NCBI GenBank assembly: GCA_029261195.1
Contig: JAJDBU010000013.1
Coordinates: 1-45,474 of the forward strand
DNA from: Nitrospirota bacterium
Lineage (GTDB): Bacteria > Nitrospirota > Nitrospiria > SBBL01 > JAADHI01
Direction of reading: 5' to 3'
Length of the DNA: 45,474 bases
Shown: positions 41,554 to 45,474 of the stretch, in pieces
Layout: every line of letters begins with the position of its first letter
How positions within the stretch are numbered: position 1 is the first letter of the stretch
The notes under the pieces: generated by a model
The model's database searches: none
Told to the model about the DNA's origin: nothing
What the model saw: the letters and a program-made list of their open reading frames with translations, nothing else
Translations under genes and position numbers: made by a program

Positions 41554-42650
41554 CAGAGGTCCACCGGATTAATCGCCGAAAAACGCGGCAGATTTCTGTC
41601 GGGTCGGTCAAGATCGGCGGCGATGCACCGATCGCGATTCAGTCCATGACGACGACCGACACTCGGAACATTGAGGCGACGGTCAAACAGATTCATCGAC
41701 TTGAGGAAGCAGGCTGTGAGATCGTCCGGGTCACGGTGCCGGACAAAGCCTCCGCCGAAGCTCTGCCAAAAATTCGCTCGCAAATCAACATTCCACTCAT
41801 TGCCGACATCCATTTCAGCCACCAGCTTGCCCTCCTGGCTCTGGATGCCAAAGTCGATTGTCTTAGGATTAACCCCGGGAATATCGGATCGCGTGAGCGG
41901 GTCGAGCGCATCGTCAAGCAGGCCTTAGATCAAGGGGTACCGATCCGCATCGGCGTAAATGCCGGCTCACTTGAAGAAGATCTCCTTGAGAAATACGGCT
42001 ATCCCACCGCGGAGGCCATGGTCGTTTCTGCCTTGCGTCATATCGAAATTCTAGAATCACTCGATTTTTACGAAACCAAAGTCTCCCTTAAAGCCTCTCA
42101 GGTTGGCTTGGCCGTAGAAGCCTACCGATTGTTTTCAAAAGAGTCGGACTACCCCGTCCACCTGGGCATCACTGAAGCGGGTACGGCCACAAGCGGTGCG
42201 GTCAAGTCGGCTGTGGGCTTAGGCATCCTGTTGGCCGATGGCATCGGAGACACCCTTCGGGTTTCATTGGCCGCCGATCCGGTCGAAGAGGTCCGTGTCG
42301 GTTATGAAATCCTCAAATCCCTCAACTTAAGGCGACGCGGTATTAACGTCATCGCCTGCCCCACCTGCGGTCGCCTTGAGTTCGACGTCATCAAATTAGC
42401 CAAGCGTCTTGAAGATAAACTGAGGCACATCACAGAACCCCTTGATGTCGCCATCTTAGGATGCGTCGTCAACGGCATCGGAGAAGGTAAGGAGGCTGAC
42501 ATCGGCATCGCCGGAGGCAAAGGCGGGGGGATGCTTTTTGTGCAGGGAGAGGTCGTCCGCAAAGTCGCCTCAGAAGATCTTGAATCCGTCCTGATTGCAG
42601 AAGTCGAAGCCCTCGCCGCACAACGACAGTCGTCCTTAATAAGGGAATAA
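41550..42650 (+). CDS. ispG: 4-hydroxy-3-methylbut-2-enyl diphosphate synthase
   Basis: The 366-residue protein has a TIM-barrel domain ([33 protein letters not shown]) and a C-terminal ferredoxin-like domain. The 4Fe-4S cluster is held by Cys270 and Cys273 (ACPTCGR), Cys305 (LGCVVNG) and Glu312. The enzyme makes HMBPP from MEcPP, step seven of the MEP pathway. Length suits the two-domain bacterial type. It overlaps rseP by four bases and is the last gene of the run. Confidence 0.97.
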   Translation: MTEVHRINRRKTRQISVGSVKIGGDAPIAIQSMTTTDTRNIEATVKQIHRLEEAGCEIVRVTVPDKASAEALPKIRSQINIPLIADIHFSHQLALLALDAKVDCLRINPGNIGSRERVERIVKQALDQGVPIRIGVNAGSLEEDLLEKYGYPTAEAMVVSALRHIEILESLDFYETKVSLKASQVGLAVEAYRLFSKESDYPVHLGITEAGTATSGAVKSAVGLGILLADGIGDTLRVSLAADPVEEVRVGYEILKSLNLRRRGINVIACPTCGRLEFDVIKLAKRLEDKLRHITEPLDVAILGCVVNGIGEGKEADIGIAGGKGGGMLFVQGEVVRKVASEDLESVLIAEVEALAAQRQSSLIRE

Positions 42651-43074
42651 GTCTAGCTTTATACGTCATTCCGATAATCTTTTAGCCGGAATCCATATTA
42701 TTCAGCAACTGGTCCCGCCCTCCTATCCATCAGAATTTATTCCCAAGAACGGCGATTGGAAGGGTTTTTAGACAAAAACCCCCTGTTAGTTTGGTCAAAT
42801 AGGACTCCTAAACGACCATCAAGCCGACACCAACAGGGTGAAATCATGATGTCACAAAGCATACTACCCTTCAAGTTAGAAACAATAAATTGTAGAAATG
42901 GAGGAAGGGGGTTCACGAAAAATGGCCTATAAGGGATTCGGATATCTTGTGTTTCTAATTTGACCTCTTATAAGGAAGTAGTCTATATATATCGGCTGTC
43001 AGAGGCCTTTTTATTGATCAGCCTCCGAATATTTCAACCTGAGAATTCCAGAAAAATCCTAAGGTAAGGCAGAC
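42651..43074. other. Gap of 424 bases with insertion-element remnant
   Basis: A weak hairpin (ATTCCG 42668-42673 / CGGAAT 42687-42692) follows ispG. GGGTTTTT-AGAC-AAAAACCC (42762-42781) is a perfect palindromic stem without a T-tail. After it comes the start of an IS1380-like reading frame. The rest up to the NTF2-like gene is AT-rich with no recognised feature; GAGGC/GCCTC near 43001-43024 could form a weak stem. Confidence 0.5.
42846..42932 (+). pseudogene. Possible IS1380-type transposase N-terminal remnant
   Basis: A 28-codon frame begins MMSQSILPFKLET and then turns into unrelated sequence before TAA at 42930. The opening resembles the first residues of IS1380-group transposases (M.QSILPFK.E). 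The sequence before it (CCCCTGTTAGTTTGG...) could be an element end. Only the start survives, so this is a suggestion. Confidence 0.4.
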
Positions 43075-43509
43075 ATGACGAGGACAACGACAGTGGATAA
43101 GGATCTTGAGACTTTAAAGGAGGCAAACAAGGCATTCTATGAAGCTTTTGAAAGTCTCGATATTCAAAAAATGGATGCCGTCTGGCTCAAGGAAGCCCAT
43201 GTGAAATGTGTCCATCCCGGATGGGACATTCAAGTCGGTTGGCCTGATGTTCGCGATAGCTGGGTGCTGATCTTTAACCACACGATCAAAATCAAGTTTT
43301 CTATCTGCCTGTTTGATCTTTCCGTTCGGGGAAATCTGGGCTGGACCATCTGCAACGAATCGATCTCTACTCAGGATAAAGGCAAGTGGGTGGATGGACG
43401 GATCATCTCAACAAATCTCTTTGAGCGCCATGATGACACTTGGCAACTGATCCACCACCACGGATCGCCCCTTCTATCCCTTGATACCCAAACGGACCCC
43501 TCCTCCTGA
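43075..43509 (+). CDS. SnoaL/NTF2-like protein
   Basis: The 144-residue protein has the NTF2-like cone fold pattern: an N-terminal helix (LKEANKAFYEAFESLDIQKMDAVW), HPGWDIQVGWPDVRDSW, and closing strands GRIISTNLFERHDDTWQLIHHHGS. It belongs to the SnoaL_3/DUF4440 type, which includes ketosteroid-isomerase-like enzymes and many binding proteins. Conserved polar residues in the cavity (His at HPGW, terminal HHHGS) suggest a small-molecule site. Substrate and role are unknown. The membrane protein gene follows after 81 bases. Confidence 0.82.
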   Translation: MTRTTTVDKDLETLKEANKAFYEAFESLDIQKMDAVWLKEAHVKCVHPGWDIQVGWPDVRDSWVLIFNHTIKIKFSICLFDLSVRGNLGWTICNESISTQDKGKWVDGRIISTNLFERHDDTWQLIHHHGSPLLSLDTQTDPSS

Positions 43510-43590
43510 TCGCATCATCAATCCATAGAAAGTACTTCACAAAAATAATTTAAGGCCTTTCATTAAGGTCCGCTCGGGCACTGGAGAGCA

Positions 43591-44415
43591 ATGGGACGCA
43601 TTCAGGAAATCATTTTTCTAGTCTTCGGGCAGTTGGCCGTCGGTGGTGTTTTTCTTATGGCCCTTCCTGTCTTAGACTCAGTCGGCATCTGGTTTTTTCG
43701 GATAAACGGGCTTGTCTTTCTGATTACAGTCATACTAGGTATCGCCCTCTTTCCAGTCACCCTGTCAAACTGGGCGACCCTGCTGTTTCAATTCGATACC
43801 ATCGGCATCATTTTTCTTCTATTTATCGCCTTTATTCTTGTCCTTTTTCTTTATAACCTCAGGCTCTGGTTTCACCATCCCCATCACAGCCCTACCCTGC
43901 TTTTTGGCGCATCCCTTCTCGGCGGGCTTGCCATTTTAATGACTGCAGGGTACTACCTGCCCCAGGATCGTTCCCTCTTTCGTCTGCTTTCCCTATCGGC
44001 TTATTTTCTCAATTCAAGCCTCTTGCTGGGCGCGGGGGTGCTTGGCATGTTGTTGGGGCATAGCTACCTCACTCGCGCCGACCTTTCAATTGTTCCCCTG
44101 AAAAAGCTGGTCAGGATTTTTATGATCCTCGTTTTTATCGAAGCAGTTTTTTCTGTAAGCAGCCTCATTATTTCTGCCCCGACGCCACGCCTGCAGAATG
44201 CCTTTTTTTTAAGATCCTTTGAAGGGCTTTATCTCTGGATACGCATCTTGATCGGCATTTGCGGGCCGGTTATCCTTGCACCCATGATCGTCCAGACCGT
44301 CAAGGAACGGGCAACTATGTCGGCAACCGGCCTGCTGTATGTCGCCATGTTAATGGTGATTCTCGGAGAGATCTTTTCACGCTTTTTTCTGCTGCTTGAT
44401 GCAGCCTACTTATAA
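43591..44415 (+). CDS. Eight-helix integral membrane protein, function unknown
   Basis: The 274-residue protein has about eight hydrophobic helices (near 6-26, 36-56, 72-91, 100-122, 132-155, 170-190, 213-235, 243-267). His residues occur in WFHHPHHSP between helices three and four, and in GHSYLTRADLSIVPLK. The layout recalls NrfD/DmsC-like quinone-interacting membrane subunits, but no decisive motif is present and no partner subunit is adjacent. The cupin gene starts 12 bases after its stop, so the two are probably co-expressed. Confidence 0.75.
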   Translation: MGRIQEIIFLVFGQLAVGGVFLMALPVLDSVGIWFFRINGLVFLITVILGIALFPVTLSNWATLLFQFDTIGIIFLLFIAFILVLFLYNLRLWFHHPHHSPTLLFGASLLGGLAILMTAGYYLPQDRSLFRLLSLSAYFLNSSLLLGAGVLGMLLGHSYLTRADLSIVPLKKLVRIFMILVFIEAVFSVSSLIISAPTPRLQNAFFLRSFEGLYLWIRILIGICGPVILAPMIVQTVKERATMSATGLLYVAMLMVILGEIFSRFFLLLDAAYL

Positions 44416-44427
44416 ATGGAGGATTGA

Positions 44428-44769
44428 ATGCAGATTGCAAACATTGAAAAAATGAAGGCCTTTTCTTCTGAAAAGATGAAGAAGACAAATCTTTTTAATA
44501 CGGATCGCATGTTGACTGATCTCTACTGCTTTGAGCCGGGACAATTCCAGAAACCACATGCACATGGGGGAGAAGACAAGGTCTACCTCGTTCTTGAAGG
44601 AGAAGGGGTTTTCCAGGTTGACGAAGAAGAAGAAACCCTTTCAAAAGGATCGGCAGTCATCGCACCCGCCGGTTCAATCCACGGTGTCGCCAATCACTCC
44701 TCTGAACCCTTGCTCTGCCTGGTTTTCATGGCACCCTTACCCAGTCATGCCAAGGCTCACAAACACTAG
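44428..44769 (+). CDS. Small cupin-domain protein
   Basis: The 113-residue protein is a single cupin barrel. Metal-site residues are His44, His46 and Glu49 or Glu-Asp nearby (KPHAHGGEDKVYLVLEGEG), with His85 in PAGSIHGVAN. The spacing fits cupin motifs one and two. Single cupins may be dioxygenases, isomerases or sensors; no substrate can be named. GGAGG precedes ATG 44428. It directly follows the membrane-protein gene. Confidence 0.85.
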   Translation: MQIANIEKMKAFSSEKMKKTNLFNTDRMLTDLYCFEPGQFQKPHAHGGEDKVYLVLEGEGVFQVDEEEETLSKGSAVIAPAGSIHGVANHSSEPLLCLVFMAPLPSHAKAHKH

Positions 44770-44909
44770 AAAGCGATTGATCAACGTCCCTTCTGAGCCA
44801 GGAATGAGTCTGAAACGAGGTGTGCGTGAACATGCTGGACATATTGAATTCGTAAAAGGAAACAGTAAAATAAAAATAAAAACTTTGTTTCTCTAATTTT
44901 CCCAGGAGC

Positions 44910-44937
44910 TAAAGTTTTTTAATCGACCTGCCGATAG
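44910..44937 (+). promoter_or_regulatory. Sigma-28-like (flagellar) promoter
   Basis: TAAAGTTT (44910-44917) and GCCGATAG (44930-44937) match the enterobacterial FliA consensus TAAAGTTT-N11-GCCGATAA at 15 of 16 positions. The spacer is 12 rather than 11. The small gene at 44974 starts 37 bases after the -10. Confidence 0.65.
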
Positions 44938-44973
44938 ACTAAGGTAGCAATCCTTCTTAAACAAAGGAATTGA

Positions 44974-45183
44974 ATGTCGATTACTGTTTTAAAGATTCAT
45001 AATGTTTTGCGGACCTATGATCATCTGATCAAGTCGAAGGTCGATCGCAGGCCTCCAAAGCATGAAAACCCTGAGAACAAACCACAAGAATCCGCTGTTC
45101 CCTTAGACCGGGTGACCATCTCCAAGGAATCCAGGGAACGCCTGAGCCAATATCTAGACTTGGATGCGAAAAACGAGGAATAA
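44974..45183 (+). CDS. Small protein, DVU0524/FlgM-like pattern, possibly flagellar
   Basis: The 69-residue protein starts at ATG 44974 with AAAGGA (44964-44969). It reads ITVLKIHNVLRTYDHLIKS at the N-terminus, then a charged disordered middle and DRVTISKESRERLSQYL at the end. The N-terminal VLRTY and the D.V.IS.E.R block recall FlgM and the DVU0524-like small proteins found in flagellar loci. The sigma-28-like promoter upstream agrees with a flagellar link. Identity as FlgM is not proven: it is short and lacks a clear C-terminal sigma-binding helix pair. Confidence 0.62.
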   Translation: MSITVLKIHNVLRTYDHLIKSKVDRRPPKHENPENKPQESAVPLDRVTISKESRERLSQYLDLDAKNEE

Positions 45184-45444
45184 AGTGCCTAGCGGAAGAA
45201 AAAACTACCGACCGAATTAGATCATCATCTTTTTTTGTTGATGTTGACAGCATCCCCGGAAATCTCTTAAAAACCGCACTCACAGAGGAAAATTTCCCCG
45301 TTCAGCCCGCCAATTGCGACTTGGAAGCCTGTCAAAGAAAAAGTCCTAAACTTAGTTGAAATTGAGAAATGACCTCCGAGTCAGTATTGTTGGTTTAGCA
45401 AACTGCGAAGCCGCAAAACAGACAAACCTAAGCACGGAGGCCAC
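45184..45444. other. Gap of 261 bases before the right-edge gene
   Basis: I see no gene and no confident hairpin or promoter. Sequence from about 45355 (GAAATTGAGAAATGACCTCCG) could be an insertion-element end belonging to the gene that follows, but no partner repeat is in view. Confidence 0.35.
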
Positions 45445-45474
45445 ATGAAAATCGTAGAGAAAAAAGGAAGAAAA
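45445..45474 (+). CDS. First ten codons of a gene cut by the window edge
   Basis: ATG 45445 follows GGAGG (45436-45440) and reads MKIVEKKGRK to the edge. The strong ribosome-binding site makes a real gene likely. The product cannot be identified; a transposase is possible. Confidence 0.5.
   Translation, partial: MKIVEKKGRK

Noticed and set aside
44810-44896. Histidine-kinase-like tail (VREHAGHIEFVKGN) after the cupin gene
   Set aside because: Only about 15 residues resemble the ATPase G-region, with no other kinase motif; too short to support a call.
1-45474. CRISPR arrays, tRNA or rRNA genes
   Set aside because: No regularly spaced short repeats were seen and no cloverleaf or rRNA-like sequence was recognised on either strand by eye; a tRNA scan would be decisive.

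Overview
The window looks like a chromosomal segment of a Gram-negative, free-living bacterium. It carries lipopolysaccharide export genes (lptA, lptB, lptC), an outer-membrane type IV pilus secretin, enzymes of the MEP isoprenoid pathway, sigma-54, and a candidate flagellar (sigma-28) promoter. The gene order (pilMNOPQ-aroK-aroB; lptCAB-rpoN-hpf-rapZ; uppS-cdsA-dxr-rseP-ispG) and the style of the small proteins fit Nitrospirota or a related deep-branching phylum. That placement is an inference from gene content, not a computed result.

Layout. 1-6078: a decayed accessory region. It holds the N-terminus of an IS5/IS1182-type transposase running off the left edge, a truncated STN-like fragment, and one very large secreted M23-peptidase/adhesin-like gene broken by about six frameshifts or stops. 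6061-6948: a secreted thermonuclease fused to a ComEA-type DNA-binding tail, on the minus strand. 7063-12763: a plus-strand housekeeping run, xseB-ispA-dxs-tlyA-(Lys-rich protein)-patatin-yceH. 12764-13394: a non-coding gap with an IS66 remnant. 13395-18418: malate dehydrogenase, a sigma-54 activator with an unusual NAD-type Rossmann sensor domain, a tiny zinc-ribbon protein, an orphan NuoF-like flavoprotein, an A-type Fe-S carrier and a gamma-carbonic anhydrase. 18464-18798: a dead VapC toxin gene. 18885-21127: a small membrane protein and an MsbA-like ABC exporter.

21291-35691 is almost entirely minus strand and reads as two adjacent operons. The right-hand one is lptC-lptA-lptB-rpoN-hpf-rapZ-ubiX-LPP20 lipoprotein. 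The left-hand one starts with a mini MerR-like regulator and continues pilM-pilN-pilO-pilP-pilQ-aroK-aroB-lipoprotein; its promoter has a perfect palindrome over the -10 box. 35883-42650 is plus strand: an unknown secreted protein with a strong terminator, then a FlgT-C-like secreted protein followed by uppS-cdsA-dxr-rseP-ispG. 43075-44769 holds a trio of unassigned function (NTF2-like protein, eight-helix membrane protein, cupin). 44974-45183 is a small protein behind a sigma-28-like promoter. The window ends with the first ten codons of another gene.

How the parts work together. Dxs, Dxr and IspG supply MEP steps one, two and seven; IspA and UppS extend the isoprenoids to the carrier lipid; CdsA makes CDP-diacylglycerol; LptABC exports lipopolysaccharide; RseP handles envelope stress. 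The most interesting candidate for an undescribed system is the block at 13395-17844. An NAD-type Rossmann domain is fused directly to a sigma-54 AAA+ activator next to malate dehydrogenase. It is followed by a cluster of GTTTC/GAAAC half-sites, a GG-N10-GC sigma-54-like promoter, and genes for a zinc-ribbon protein, a NuoF-like NADH-binding flavoprotein and an Fe-S carrier. I read this as a possible NAD(H)-responsive sigma-54 circuit. The architecture is visible in the sequence; the function is inferred.
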